Source: Vanilla planifolia
Lineage: Eukaryota > Streptophyta > Magnoliopsida > Asparagales > Orchidaceae
Direction of reading: 5' to 3'
Assembly (NCBI GenBank): GCA_023846275.1
Contig: JAIUJO010000072.1
Span: forward strand, 2,360,599 to 2,424,598
Length of the DNA: 64,000 bases
The notes under the pieces are model-generated. The model was not told the origin of the DNA. It did no database searches and saw only the letters and a program-made list of their open reading frames with translations. How positions within the stretch are numbered: position 1 is the first letter of the stretch; each line of letters starts with the position of its first letter. Positions 47,182 to 60,358 of this stretch are shown here, piece after piece. The position numbers and the translations under genes are program-made.

Positions 47182-48310
47182 ACATTTTAATAGAATCCTT
47201 TTCCTAATGATCGACATTTTTAAAACATTATAATATAAAAAATCTTTTAAATAATAGTTCATGTTAACCGTTATAGTAATGAATTTTTAAAAATAACTTC
47301 ATATAATTGTTATTAATTTTATATAATTATAAATATGGTACTTCATAGAATATAATAGAATAATAACTTGCATTTTCTTAAATATTTAGCAAAATAACTT
47401 ATATCAATTATAAGAAATTTGAATTAATTTATGTTATTATAATATATATATAGGTTGTGTATTAATTTTTTTAGATACATAAATATTATATTAGAAAAAA
47501 TTAATGTAAAAAATAATATAAAATTAATAATAAAAATAGATTTTAAATATTTATAATATTGTATGATAATATTAAACAAAAATATTTTTATATTTTTATT
47601 AATATTAAATATTGTATAATGTGAAATTATTATATTTCACAGTTATTATAAGTTTTATTATTAAGATTTAACATTTATTTAATTATTTCACTTATGTTTT
47701 TTCTCTTTATCTCAATGTTAATCATATTCTCTCACTTCTTTCTCCATCCTATTATTAATCTTTTTTCACTTCATTTCTATCTCCTCCATCCGTTTTTAAT
47801 TTCTTATTTATCTTTTTTTTCACATTTTTATTTTTTTTTCTTTATCTCCTTTATTTTTGCCTTTTTCTTTCTCTTCCATTAAATAATCTCTCATCTATCA
47901 ATCTGTAACTCTTTTTGTCTCTTACAGAATTGTTATTTTTTTCTCTAATATCTTTCTTTTGTCCAAAAATTAATATTATTAATTAAATCTCTCAAATTAA
48001 GTTGTTCAATTTATAATACTAATGATAATTATATTTTTTACTTAATTTAATATTTTTCTATAAGAATGATGACACATTGAGAGAAATTCTCATATATTAA
48101 TGTCAATAATATCAAAAATAATAGTTTATGTAATTTTTATTCTTAATTTTAGGTAAATAATATTTTGATATTAGAACATATTAACATATATATGATAAGC
48201 ATAATTTTTTAAAAAAAAGTAAATATAGTTCGTAATTTAGATTATTTTAAACGTGGCTTATTATCATCAAGACAATAATTACACAACTACGATAATTTGC
48301 CTTTTGCATC
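47182..48310 (+). repeat. Type A-to-B spacer
   Basis: AT-rich spacer to about 47690, B-type tract at about 47695-47960, AT-rich spacer and B flank. No gene seen. Confidence 0.7.
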
Positions 48311-48430
48311 CATGCATGACCACACAAGAATTATAGTATTGGATTGCATTAGAATTTAAAATTTAGAAATTCTCAGGCAAGATTACTTTTGGGAAAGGGT
48401 GGCCTCAAAAGTAGTTCTTTAGTCGCACAT
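48311..48430 (+). pseudogene. 5S rRNA-like block B6
   Basis: Type B: CATGACCACACAAGAATTATAG, ATTGGATTGCATTAGAATTT, AAATTTAGAAATTCTCAGGC, GGAAAGGGTGGCCTCAAAAG, TAGTCGCACATAA. Confidence 0.82.
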
Positions 48431-49539
48431 AAGTTAGCATTTTTTTCTTATTTAAAGAAAATTAGGTTTAATAGTATGTAAATATACAAAAAATAAATAA
48501 TTATTCAAAAAGAAAGCTTATAATTATAAAATTTTAAATTTATATTTAATAAAAATATTATCACATTATTATCAATTTAATATAGTAATAAATGTGAAAC
48601 ATCTTATAATATAATAAAATAATAAATTTCGTTTTTTTAAATTTTGAGAAAAATAAATTATTTTAATTATAATAAATTAGTATTTATTTTAGTTTGTAGA
48701 AGTAAATATATGGTGTGCATAGTGTTTTCAAATAAAATAACATTACGTTCTAATATAAATTTTTTTTAATATTTTCTTATTATTAAAAATTATATGTAAT
48801 TAACATAATATAAGTTTAATTATTTAGATTTAACTTTTTCATAATTATTTTTTTTTACTTTTCTCTATTTATCTCAATATCTCTAATATTCTCTTATTTT
48901 CTTACCTCAGTTATTATCATTATCTTTTTTGCAATTTTATTGCTTATCTCCATATTTTTTCTTCGTCTTTCACTCTATACTATACCTTCATAATATTTTC
49001 TCTCTCTCGTTTTTATTTTTTTAACTATTTTTTTCTCTTTTATATTCTCTCTTTTCGTTTGCTTTTTATTAAAGCTTCTTTCATCTAGTTATATTATTAT
49101 TTCTTTCTCTTGTTTCCAATAATCAAATCATGACTTTTACTCTCTGATAGGATAGTTATCTTCATCTTCATCATCTCTGTTTATGTTCATTAATTGCAAA
49201 TATTTAAGAGAGTATTGTGTTGCATAATCTTATATATAATATTTATGACAATATATCTTTTATTATTTATATTTATTAAGTACTTTAATTTTTTTATAAG
49301 AATGATAATAAAATTGAAGAAATTCTTATGAATTAATATCTATATTATAAAAAAATACTTTATTTAATTATTTTTTTTGTAATATAAATAAAATATTATG
49401 TTATTATAAAAATATGACAAATAAAATAAGCACAAGAAAAAGTTTTGAAGTGCAATTACTTATTAATTTAAAAACTTTTTAAAATTGTTCATTATTTTAA
49501 AAACAATGATCATGCAAATATAATTATTTTTCTTTTGCA
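48431..49539 (+). repeat. Post-B spacer joined to E spacer
   Basis: Post-B AT-rich spacer changes near 48755-48770 to pre-E-tract spacer (AATATTTTCTTATTATTAAA). The E-type pyrimidine tract follows at about 48840-49170. C and D monomers are missing from this HOR. Confidence 0.68.
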
Positions 49540-49659
49540 AGAATTTGTGAGCACTCCAGTATTATAGCACTAGATCCCATTAAAATTCCAAGGTTAAGCA
49601 TGTTTGGGCTAGAATATTAATTTGGTAGGTCACCTCTTTAGAATTATTATTATTGCGGA
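49540..49659 (+). pseudogene. 5S rRNA-like block E7
   Basis: Type E: GTGAGCACTCCAGTATTATAG, ACTAGATCCCATTAAAATTCC, AAGGTTAAGCATGTTTGGGC, TTGGTAGGTCACCTCTTTAG, TTATTGCGGATA. Confidence 0.85.
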
Positions 49660-51360
49660 TATGTTTTCATGACACTATTTTTTCTCATAAAAAGAAGTAT
49701 CCTTGAGGTGTGGCTCGCCATGAGGGTGATGAATTCCTCTGAATAAAGCATTTATTTATTATAAAAAATTTCAATATATCATTTATAGTAAAATTTTAAT
49801 AATGTTTAATAAATACAAAAAAGTGACATCATATAAATTTAATTTGACATAAAAAATACATTCAGTTTTATGACTTCAGTGTAATTGAAAAAAAAAAATA
49901 ATTAGTAAAATTCACAAAAAGTTTTGAAGTTGCTCGTCTTATAAAAGAAGCATATGTCCACTCCAAGAAAAAATAAGATGAACGCAGCACAATATAAGCC
50001 TTTCATAAAAATATGGATATGTTAAACCCTCACAAAAAAAGACAAATAAGGCATACTACTAGGGCCTTATAATGAAATAAACGAGACAAAATAGTATACA
50101 TATACAAGAAAATAAAAATGGCAAAAAAGAAAAATAATCAAGGAACTAAAACAAAAATCAATACAACTAAGATGCTATGCTTGATGTTATCAATAAGAAG
50201 AATAAATATCTCAATTAAATAAATTGCAAATCAAGAAAAATAATAACTTAGCTAATTTGAAAAGAAAAGAATTTGAGGTGTTTGACAAGTGAATATTTTA
50301 GCAGAATATAGAAACGACTATGGAAATAGGCTATTGACATCTTTAATATTTTTTATTTGAATCACATAAAAATGTTTTCTTATTTTTTTGCTAAAATGTT
50401 GTATTTATTTTAATTTTTAAAGGCTAAAAGTAGTTTTCAAATACCACATGTAGTTGTTATATTATTTGGTGCTTTATAAATATTTTAAGTAGGAAATAAA
50501 AAATAAAAATTCTTCAATGATCCAAAATAACATCTAAAATAGCTATTGTCGTTCGATGGGGACGCTCCTGGACTATTTTATTGCAAAAATTGTGTGATCA
50601 GATCGATTCCATCGAATCTGCACTTTCATAAATATGAAGTTGATCTGGTTTGTTTTATAAGAATATCAGTCTGATGATGAAATTTAACTCTCGAGGGAAA
50701 GAATTAAAGATTGTGCGATCACGATGTAGCGCAATCGCATGGTTGAGATAATTAGCAGTTTAAAGAATAAACAAAGGCGGTGATTGTTCAATTATGAAAT
50801 TGCACCATTGGATAATGCACAGTAATCCTGCAAATCTACAATTTTAGGTGTGAATAGTTTTCTTCCCCTGTCACATTTTGCACAATGTTTTTGGACATTT
50901 TGATTTATAGGTATTTTGTTCAACCAAAAAGACATGTGAATATTGTCAGTTATGGTTACACGTTTTTGATGTTGAGTAGCCAGATGTTTCTACGGGCATG
51001 CTTCAGTAATTGGTATTGGAATCGAGTATCTGGTTATTTCTATGGGCGGGCTTCAATGTTTTGGTTTTTTGAAATATCGTGGACTTGATTATCCGACGCT
51101 ATGTTGTGGAGAGGTTCAATTTGTTGGCCTTTTGAATTTGCTAATTTACGATTTGGGCTTCATTTTTTTTTTAATTGCTTATTTGCGTTTGACTGTGATG
51201 GCCTTGAATTTTTTTGCGGATTGCACTTATTTGGCTATCAAAAAATGGAATGTTTTGAATTAATTATAGGTACTGAATCCACTCAGGTCTTACTAGCATT
51301 AACCATTCTGGTTCAATTGTGTGACCCGTTTATTTTTTGTACTTAAGGTATTTTAAATTA
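49660..51360 (+). repeat. F domain copy 9, complete
   Basis: TGTGGCTCGCCATGAGGGTG (49711), ATATAAGCCTTTCATAAAAA, the CTATGGAAATAGGCTATTG motif (50326), GCGATCACGATGTAGCGC (50716), the degenerate dyad at 50805-50822 and subrepeats near 50965, 51020 and 51083 (TTGAGTAGCCAGA, TCGAGTATCTGG, TTGATTATCCGACG). Confidence 0.8.
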
Positions 51361-52033
51361 TTTCTGTCACATATTTCTATTTATCTTAATGTCTAACGTA
51401 TTTTCTTATATCTTTTCTCTCACTCATTTATCAGGCTCTTATTTGTGTTTTCATTCTCTATATTTTTTATGTTCTTTTCGGTCTTTTTCATTTTTCTATT
51501 CTTCCCTTTTTTCCTATTTCTCTGATTCACATATTTCTTTATTATCGCTTTCTTGTTTACGTTCCCTCTTATTTTTTGTATTCAATAAATCGTCTCCCAT
51601 CACTCTATATTATCATTTACCTCTCCAATTTGCTCTTATCAATTCATAACTTTCTCTCTTTTATAGAATAATTATCTCTCACCCTTTTTTATCACTTTTT
51701 TAGTCCATCATTTAACAATATTTAAAGAATCTTCATGTTGTGTAGTTTAATATTATTATTTTTTAATCGCATAATTTATTTTTTAATTGATATGAAAAGT
51801 AACATCATGAAAAGAAATTTCATTTGTTAATGTTAACTATATGGAAAATAATAGTTGTGTAATTTTTTAAAATTTTTTAAAAAGAAAATAATTATATTAT
51901 GATATATTATGACATATAGTATGCACAAATTTTAATTAAATTATATATGCTTTATACTTTAAGAAATTTTATAAATTGTACATTACCATTAGAAAACTAA
52001 TCACATAATTATTATATTTTGTCTTTTATAAAT
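51361..52033 (+). repeat. F-to-A spacer with type A pyrimidine tract
   Basis: The pyrimidine tract at about 51375-51690 is followed by AT-rich spacer. No gene seen. Confidence 0.7.
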
Positions 52034-52153
52034 ATTTTCAACCACACTAGCATTTTACCATTGGAAATCATTAAAACTCCAAAGTAAAGAATGATTGGGT
52101 GATAGTACTATTGGGATTGGTGACCGCTCTAAACATCTTGTGTTAAGCATACA
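52034..52153 (+). pseudogene. 5S rRNA-like block A5
   Basis: Type A: CAACCACACTAGCATTTTACC, ATTGGAAATCATTAAAACTCC, AAAGTAAAGAATGATTGGG, GGGATTGGTGACCGCTC, TGTGTTAAGCATACAT. GGTGACC survives in the C-box. Confidence 0.83.
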
Positions 52154-54170
52154 TATTTTAATGGCATCCTTTTCCTAATGATCGACATTTTCATAATATT
52201 TTAACATAAAAAATATTTTAAATAATAGTTCATAATTAACGTTATAGTAATGAATTTTTAAAAATAACTTCAAAAAGTTTTTATTAATTTTATATACTTA
52301 AAAATTCGACACATCATATAAAATAATAAAATAATAACTTTTATTTAGTTAACTATTTTAAAAGATAATGTATATTAATTATAATAAATTTGAATTAATT
52401 TATGATTATAATAATATATATATTTGTTATTCATTAAATTTTTTAAATACATAAATATTATATTAGAGAAAATTAATTAAAAAATAATGTAAAATGAAAA
52501 CTTAAAATAGATTTTTAAAATGTATAATATTCTATAATAATTAAATTTTTTTTATAATATTCTTATTATTATTAAACTTTTTATAAAATTAAATTATTAT
52601 ATTTTATACTTATTATAAGTTAGATTGTTAAGATTTAACTTTTATTTAATAATTTTATTTATCTTTTTTCTCTTTATCTCAATGTCGATCATATTCTCTA
52701 ACATCCTTCTCTACATTATTAGTAATCTTTTTTCTCTCTTTATTCTCTATCTCAAATTTTCTATTGCTTTGGTATCTCCTCTATCCTTTTTTTAATTTCT
52801 TATGTCTCCTTTTATCACTTTTTTTTATCGGTTTAATGTTCTCCGTTTTCTAGTCTCCTTTATTAAATAGTCTCTCAGCTAATATAAATAAATGGGACAC
52901 ATTTTATAATATCATAAAATATTAATTTTTTTAAAATTTTTAGAAATTTTTTTTTAATTATAATAAATTAGTATTAACTAAAGTTATAAATAATAAATTT
53001 TTGGTATGTATAATGTTTTAAAAAAAATAATATTATGTTCTAAAAAAAATTTAAACATTTTCCACTAATGTTAAATATTATTTATATTATATCAAATAAA
53101 GATAGTATATTATAGTAACTATATTATATATTATTTAATTAGTTTTTTAAGTATGAATAAAATAATATTAAATTAATCGATAAAAATAATTTTTAAATAT
53201 TTCAAATATTCTAATATAATGTTAAACATAAATAAATTTAATGTTTGAAAATTAATAAAAATTATATGATTAATTTTTTTACATTTAATAAATACTATAA
53301 GTTTAATTATTAAAATTTAAATTTTATTAAATTATTTTTCTCACTATTTTCTCCTTGTCCCTCTTTTAATGTTTTTCATTTTCTCATTACTCTCTATCTT
53401 TTATTTTTTTATTCATTTTTCCTATATCTTTTATGTTCTACTTTTTCTTTTTTAGTAAATAATCTTTTATCTGCCTTTATTACTATTTTTCTTTTTATGT
53501 TACACCTATCAATCATATTCTCTTACTTTTTTCTCTACCTTATTCTTAATCTTTTTTCTCCTCAATGTCTATCTGCCAATATTTTTATTCGCTTCTCGAT
53601 CTTGTCTAATCTTTTTTATTTTCTTATTTCTCCTTTTTTAACATTTTTCTTTTTTCTCTTTATCTTTTTATTGTTTTTTTTTCTTATCTCCTTCACTAAA
53701 TAATCTTGCAATTATCTTTATTATTATGTAAAAGTTTTTTACTGTTATCAATTCATGACTTTTTCCCTCTCATAGAATTGTGAATTCTTTCTCTATTATC
53801 GTTTTTGTCCATCAATTAATAATATTTATAAAACTTCTCATATTATGTAATTTAATATATAATACATATGATAATTTAATTTTTTTTGTTATTTTATTTT
53901 TTACATTATTTAAATTTCTATTGATAAGAATGATAATTATATAAAACAATCATGCATTAATGTCAGTATTTTGGAAAATAATAGATTATGTAAATTATTT
54001 TCTTCATTTCACATAAACTAGATATTGATATTGTAATATATTAACATATATATGATAAGAATAATTTTTAAAAAAAATTAAATATGCTTCATAATTTAGA
54101 TTATTTTAGAAATCGCTTATTGTAATCAAGATAATAATTATACAACTATGGTAGTTTATCATTCGTACGC
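52154..54170 (+). repeat. Type A-to-B spacer with duplicated B and C tracts
   Basis: The longest 5S-free A-to-B interval. B-type tract at about 52660-52880, then post-B-like AT-rich spacer (from about 52885), a C-type tract at about 53335-53500 running straight into a second B-type tract at about 53510-53790. The C/B fusion point (ACACCTATCAATCATATTC) matches that at about 11920-11945. Confidence 0.7.
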
Positions 54171-54283
54171 ATGTGTGACCACACCAGCATTACAGCATTG
54201 GATCTCATTAGAACTTAAAAGTTAGACATTCCTTCAAGAGTATTATGAGGATGTGTAGCCTCATGAGAAGTTCTTGAGTTGTA
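54171..54283 (+). pseudogene. 5S rRNA-like block B7
   Basis: Type B: GTGTGACCACACCAGCATTAC, ATTGGATCTCATTAGAACTT, AAAGTTAGACATTCCTTC, GAGGATGTGTAGCCTCATG, TTGAGTTGTATTTTTTTT. The 5' half is among the best B copies. Confidence 0.84.
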
Positions 54284-55222
54284 TTTTTTTTTATTAGTGA
54301 TAATTAATTTTAATATGTCAATATATAAAAAAAGTAAATTTTTAAAAAAACTAAGTTTTTTTACAAATTTCTCGATTAGAATTTAATAAAAAAATTATAA
54401 TTTTTTAATCACATTAATATAATAATAAATATGACACGTTTTATAATATAATAAATTTAATTTTTTAAATATTGAAAAAATAACTTATTTTAATTATAAT
54501 AAAATAGTATTAATTTAGGTTTATTATAGTTAATATATGTTGTGTATAATTCTTTCAAATAATATAATATTATTTTCTACAAAAAAATCTAAATTTTTTC
54601 TACTAATATTGAATATTTTTTATATTTATTACATATATTATGTAAAAAAAGAAAATATATTAAAATAATTAAATGATATATCATTTAATTAATTTTTTAA
54701 TGCATGAATAAAATATTATTAAATTAACATTTCAAAATAACCGTTAAATATCCCTAATATTATAATATAATTTTAAACTTCAATAGTTTTTATATCTTAA
54801 AATTAATTAATATTATTTGTTATTAATTTTTTATATTTAATAAATTTTATAATTTTAATTATTAAAATTGAACTTTTATTAAATTATTTCTCTCATTACT
54901 TTCTTTTTATCTTAATGCATAACCTGTTCTATCATGTACTTCTCTCTCTTATTACAATTCACTTATTTTTCTCATTATTCTTTATTTTCTTATACTTTCT
55001 TAGCTTCTCTCTTTTATTCTTATTTACTTTCCCATTTCTCTATCTTTTATTTTTTTTATTTATTCTATCTTTCTCTTTTATGTTCTCTTTTTTTTTTCTA
55101 TAATAAATCATCTTTCATCTCTCTTTATTACTAATTTTTTTTATCATATACTTATCAGTCTACGATTTTTTTCTTCTTTTAAGATAATTATCTCTATTTG
55201 TATTATCTCTTTCTATTGTTTA
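54284..55222 (+). repeat. Post-B spacer and C tract, no C 5S block
   Basis: AT-rich spacer, then C-type tract at about 54885-55215. The tract end (TCTCTTTCTATTG) is joined directly to mid-F at about 55222. Confidence 0.68.
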
Positions 55223-55775
55223 GGAAGTAAGAAATAAAAAACTCTTCAACGACTCAAAATAATGACTAAAATAGTCATGACATAGTGGTTATTCGATCAC
55301 AATGCTCTGAGACTGTTCCAATGTTAAAACAATGTGGTTGGATGGATTCGATCAAATCTGCCCTTTTATAAATATTAAATTGATCTTGTACGTTTTATAA
55401 GAATCACGATCTGACGACGAGATTTAATAAACAAGCAGAGTAATTAAAAACCGTGCGATCGCGACATTGAGCGATCACACGATTGAGGAATTAGTAGCTT
55501 AAATGATAAAAAACATTAGTGATTGTTTGAAGGCAAAAATATGGCATCGGATGAGTCATATTAATCATGCAAATTTTGCAATTCACTATGTCGAATAGTT
55601 CGCTTTTTTTTTCTGACATCATGCAATAGCTTTGTTCTTTTTGACTTATAGGTATTTTGTTCAACCAAAGCAAACGTGCTTACAAAATTTCCAGTTTTTG
55701 TTACCAATTTTTTGGGGTTGAGAAGCTTGACCTTTCAGCGAGTGGGCGGTATTTATTTGTTAGAGTCGAGTAGCC
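55223..55775 (+). repeat. F domain copy 10, internal fragment
   Basis: TAGGAAGTAAGAAATAAAAA to GAGTAGCC: ACTCTTCAACGACTC, ATTCGATCACAATGCTCTG, GTGCGATCGCGACATTGAGC (55452), ACTATGTCGAATAGTTCGC (55584), and the first subrepeats. It shares distinctive variants with F copy 3 (ATCACAATGCTCTGAG, GAGAAGCTTGxCCTTTCAG) and breaks at almost the same point on the right. Confidence 0.78.
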
Positions 55776-56789
55776 ATTATAGTATTGAATTTTTAAGAAT
55801 AACTTATATAAACTATAGTAAATTTAGATTAATTTATGTTTATTAGTATGCATATATTGTGTTTTAACTTTTTTAAAGATATAAATATTATATCAGAGAA
55901 ATTTTGTGATAAAAAATAATATAAAATTAAAAATAAAAATAGATTTTAAATATTTATAATTTTCTATAGTAATAATAAAAGAAAAATATTTTAAAAAATA
56001 TTTAGTATTATTAAATATTGCATAAGATTAAATTATTAAGTTTCATAAATATTATGACTTTTATTGTTAAGATTTAACTTTTATTTAATTATTTTAGATA
56101 TGGTTTTTCTCATTATCTCAATGCCAATCATACTTGCTCACGTCTTTCTCTAATATATTATTAATCCTTTTTTCTCTTTATTCTCTATCTCATAATATTT
56201 TTTTTGCTTCCCTCTAACCACTATCCTTTGTTAGTTTCATATTTCTACTTTTTTCACATTTTTATTTTTCTCTTTATCTCCTTTATCTTCTCTTTTTTCT
56301 TTTATCCATCATTAAATAATCTCTCATCTGTCTCTATTATTATATTTCACTTTATTTTAGTCTTATCAATCTTTAACATTTTGTCTCGCTCTCACAGAAT
56401 TATTATTTCTTTCTTTAAGATTATTTGTTTGTCCATCAATTAATAATATTTATAAAACCTTTCATATTCCATAGTTCAACATATAATAATAATGGTAATC
56501 ATATTTTTTTTTATATTTTTAACTAATTTTTTTTATCATTAAGAATTATAATATATTGAAAAAATCTCATATATTAATGTTAATATTTTCCAAAATAATA
56601 GTTTATGTAATTTATTTTCTTAACTACATGTCAATAAGATATTGATATAAGAATATCTAACATATATATGATATGAATAATTTTTTTTACAAAAAGTTAA
56701 ATACACTGAATAATTTTTATTATTTTAGAAATGATTTATTATCATAAATATAATAATTAAAAAACTACGATAATTTATCTTTTAAATTC
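55776..56789 (+). repeat. Post-A spacer and type B pyrimidine tract
   Basis: It starts inside post-A spacer (ATTATAGTATTGAATTTTTA), with no A block. B-type tract at about 56105-56425, then AT-rich spacer to B8. Co-linear with 15060-16066. Confidence 0.7.
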
Positions 56790-56902
56790 ATGCATGATCA
56801 CCCCTGTATTATAGAATTAGATCTCATTAGAACTTAAAATTTTGACATCATTAGGCAAGAGTACTATTTGGTCAGGTGGTCTCATAAGTTCTTCAGTTGT
56901 AT
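56790..56902 (+). pseudogene. 5S rRNA-like block B8
   Basis: Type B: CATGATCACCCCTGTATTAT, ATTAGATCTCATTAGAACTT, AATTTTGACATCATTAGGC, TTGGTCAGGTGGTCTCATAAG, CAGTTGTATAAAT. Sister of B3 at 16067 by shared variants. Confidence 0.8.
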
Positions 56903-57766
56903 AAATTTTTTATTAACATTCTTTTTCTTAATGAGTGATAATTAAGTTCAATAACATGTCAATATACAAAAAATTAAATCATTAAAAAAGAAGGTTTGTA
57001 ATTACAAATTTGGTAATTAGTATTTAATAAAAACATTATAAAATTATTATCAAATCGATATAATAATAAATATGACAAATTTTGTAATATAATAAAATAA
57101 TTAATTTAATTTTGAAATATTGAGAAAAAATTACTTATTCTAATTATGGTAAATTATTATTAATTAAAGTTTACAATATTAAATATATACTATGTGCACT
57201 GTTTTCAAAAAATAATATTATGATCTTAAAGAAAATCTAAAATTTTTCCAGAAATATAAAATATTATTTATTTTTATTAACTATATTATATCAAATAAAG
57301 ATAATTTATTACAATAATTATGCTATATATTTGTTTATTAATTATTTTAATTATGAATAAAATAATATTAAATAAGTAGTTAAGAATAAACTTTAAATAT
57401 TTTTAATATTCCAATATTATGTTAAACATTAATAGTTTTTATATTTTAAAATGAATGAATATTATACTTTATTAATTTTATATATTTAATAAATATTTTT
57501 AGTTTAGTTATTAAAATTTAACTTTATTAAATTATTTTTCTCTATATTTTCTACTTATCTTAATGCATAATATATTCTATCATTTACTTCTCTCTCTTAT
57601 TATCATTCTTTAATTTTTTTTCATTCCTACTTATTTTTTTATATTCTTTTTGGCTTCTCTTTCTCTTTTATTCTATATTATTTTCTTATTTCTCCCACTC
57701 TTTTATTTATTTATTTATTCTCCTTATCTCTTTTATGCTCACTTTTTTCTTTTATGCTTACTTATA
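56903..57766 (+). repeat. Post-B spacer with truncated C tract
   Basis: AT-rich spacer to about 57530, C-type tract at about 57540-57755, then a direct join to the middle of a C block. The AT-rich piece normally between is deleted. Confidence 0.7.
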
Positions 57767-57844
57767 ACATTATTGCTACAATGTTAAGTTTTCTTGGTGG
57801 AGAAAAATTTTTGGATGGGTAACCACTTAAAAATGTTGTTATGC
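57767..57844 (+). pseudogene. 5S rRNA-like block C9, 5' truncated
   Basis: It begins at ACATTATTGCTAC (position about 40 of 5S), then AATGTTAAGTTTTCTTGGT, TTGGATGGGTAACCACTT, TGTTGTTATGCTA. The GGATGGGTAACC box matches C3 at 17326, its counterpart in the related block. Confidence 0.78.
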
Positions 57845-59090
57845 TATTTGTTCATAGCTCTATTTTTTTTAATGATAATTGATTTTAATAACATGTTATT
57901 TTTAAAAAATTAAATTATTACAAATTATAGTTTAAAAATTTTATTTTTTTACTTCATTACTAATAAACTTTATAATAATTTTTTCAATTTCATGTAATAA
58001 TAATTGTATCATAAAATATGATATATTAAAAAATAATTTTAGATAAATAAGAATTAATTTATGTTGATAATGATATATTTTTATTATAAACGAGACTTTT
58101 TAAATATAGTTGTATTAAATTATTAAATTTTGGAAATCAAAAATAAAATTAATTTTGTTAAATATTATTTTTTAAATACTTATATTATATCAAATAAAGA
58201 TAAGATATTAGAATAATTATAATATTTTATTGTTTAATTTAGTTTTTAATTTTAAGTGTGAAAATAATAATTATAATTTGATGGTTAAAATATTTTTTAA
58301 ATATTTGTAATATTTTGAAATAAGAATTATTCTAAAATACCTTTTATATTTTTTATTCTTAAATATTTTATAAGTCTAACTTGTAATATTTAAAAAATTT
58401 GTAAGTTTAATTATTAAGATTTTACTTTTACTTAATTTTTTTATCAATTTCTTCTCTTGATCTCAATGTATCTCAAATTCTCTCACTTTCATCTATCTCA
58501 TATTATCATTCCTTTTTTTTGTCTTTTCTTTCCTCATCTATTTATGTTCATGGACTCTCACTTTTTATTATCAATCTCTTTTTTCTCATTCTTTCTGTTT
58601 TAGTTTTTTATTTATTGTCTTTGTCACTTCTATGTTATTCTTTCATCGCTTGTCATTACTCTTCCATATTACATTCCCATTTCTTTTTATATTATTAATC
58701 TACGACTTTCTCCCTTATACAAATAGTTATCTCTTTCTTCAATCTCTCATTTTGATTTCATTAATTAATATTATTTTACAAACTCTTTTTTGAAATAGTC
58801 TAATAAAAAATATTTTTTTATAAATTTATATCTTTTTATTTATATTTATTATGTTGTTTAAATTTTTATTTAAAAAATTATATGATAATGAAATAAATTC
58901 TTATGTATTAATGTTTATATTATCAAAAATATTATATTATTTTATTAGTTATTTATTTAATATAAATAAAATATTATTATCATAATATTGTATGACTTAT
59001 ATAAAAATATAAAGTTTCTTTTAGAATTTATGTGCTTGATAATTTAGGAAATTTTAGAAATGTTCATTACATTAAAATAAATCGCAACAC
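57845..59090 (+). repeat. Type C-to-D spacer
   Basis: AT-rich spacer to about 58435, D-type tract at about 58440-58750 with TTTATGTTCATGGACTCTC (58540), then AT-rich spacer. No gene seen. Confidence 0.7.
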
Positions 59091-59196
59091 TTCAACATTA
59101 TGCAAATCTTTATCATTAGAACTCCAATGTTAAGTATGCTTAGAAAAGCATAATATTTGAATGGTACATTTCGTTTGAACTCCTTTTGTTGCAAAT
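59091..59196 (+). pseudogene. 5S rRNA-like block D6, missing 5' end
   Basis: The D flank CGCAACACTTC is joined to AACATTATGCAAATC, so roughly the first 20-25 bp of the block are lost. It continues TTTATCATTAGAACTCC, AATGTTAAGTATGCTTAG, TTGAATGGTACATTTC, TTTTGTTGCAAAT. Sister of D2 at 18672. Confidence 0.77.
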
Positions 59197-60239
59197 TGTT
59201 TCATAGCATTCCTTTTTGTAATTATTGATAATTAATTTTTATAATATTCTTATTATAAGATAAATTATTATAAAAGATAGATTATAATAAAGATTTTCAT
59301 GATTAATATTTAAAAATAACTTTTAAAAAATTATTATTTAATTAATATAATAATAAATATTACACTATATATAATATAATAAAATGCTAAGTTTAATTTA
59401 TTTTAATATGAAAAAAATATATTATTTATAATAAATTAGAATTAATATATGTTTATATATTAATATAGATGTTGTCGATTAAATATTTCAATATAGAAAT
59501 ATATCATTATAAAATATTACAGATAAAAAATATTTTATTAATTATTAAAAAATTTAAATATCTATAATATTCTAAAACAATAAAAAAATCTCAAACTTTT
59601 TTAATATTTTGTTGTTATTAAATATTACATATAATTAATATATTATAAGATTAATTATTTAGATTTCATTTTTAATTATTTTTTTCAATTTTCTTTCTTT
59701 ATCTCGATGCCTTTAATATTGTTTTATTTTTTCTCTCTCCTATTATCATTATCTCCACTATCTTTTTGGATTATTTTATTTCTCCCTTTTTTATTTTTTT
59801 TACTTTTTTATCTTTTCTATATTCTCTCTTCCCTTTTAATCTTTATTAAATCATGTTTCATCTTTCTATATTATTATTTTATTTTTCTAGTTTTCACTTA
59901 TCAAACCATGACTTTTGAGATCATTAATTACAATTATGTATGATAATATATATTTTGCTATTTATATTGATTAAGTCATTTAATTTTTTAATTTATAAGA
60001 ATCATACTAAAATTTAAGTTATTCTTATTATTTAATATATATATTATAAAAAATAATAGTTTATCTAGTTATTTATTTTTTTAATTTAAATAAAATATCT
60101 AAATTATAATATAATATGGCAAAAATAATAAGCATCAGGAAAAAATTTTGAATTTTATTTATGTGTTAATTTAAAAAATTTTTAAATTGTCCATTATTTT
60201 TAAAACAACGATCACACAACTATCATTTTTTCTTTTGCA
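59197..60239 (+). repeat. Type D-to-E spacer
   Basis: AT-rich spacer to about 59660, E-type tract at about 59680-59910, AT-rich spacer and E flank ACGATCACACAACTATCA (60208), the same flank as at 19770. No gene seen. Confidence 0.7.
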
Positions 60240-60358
60240 TGCATTTGTGATACACTGGCATTATAGCACTAGATCAATTTAAAACTACAAAGTTGAGCAT
60301 GCTTGGGATAGAGTATTAAATTGATGGGTGACCACTTTAGAATTCAAATTGATGCATA
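60240..60358 (+). pseudogene. 5S rRNA-like block E8
   Basis: Type E: TGTGATACACTGGCATTATAG, ACTAGATCAATTTAAAACT, AAAGTTGAGCATGCTTGGG, TTGATGGGTGACCACTTTAG, TTGATGCATATA. It shares GATCAA and GGGTGACCAC with E2 at 19803. Confidence 0.85.
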
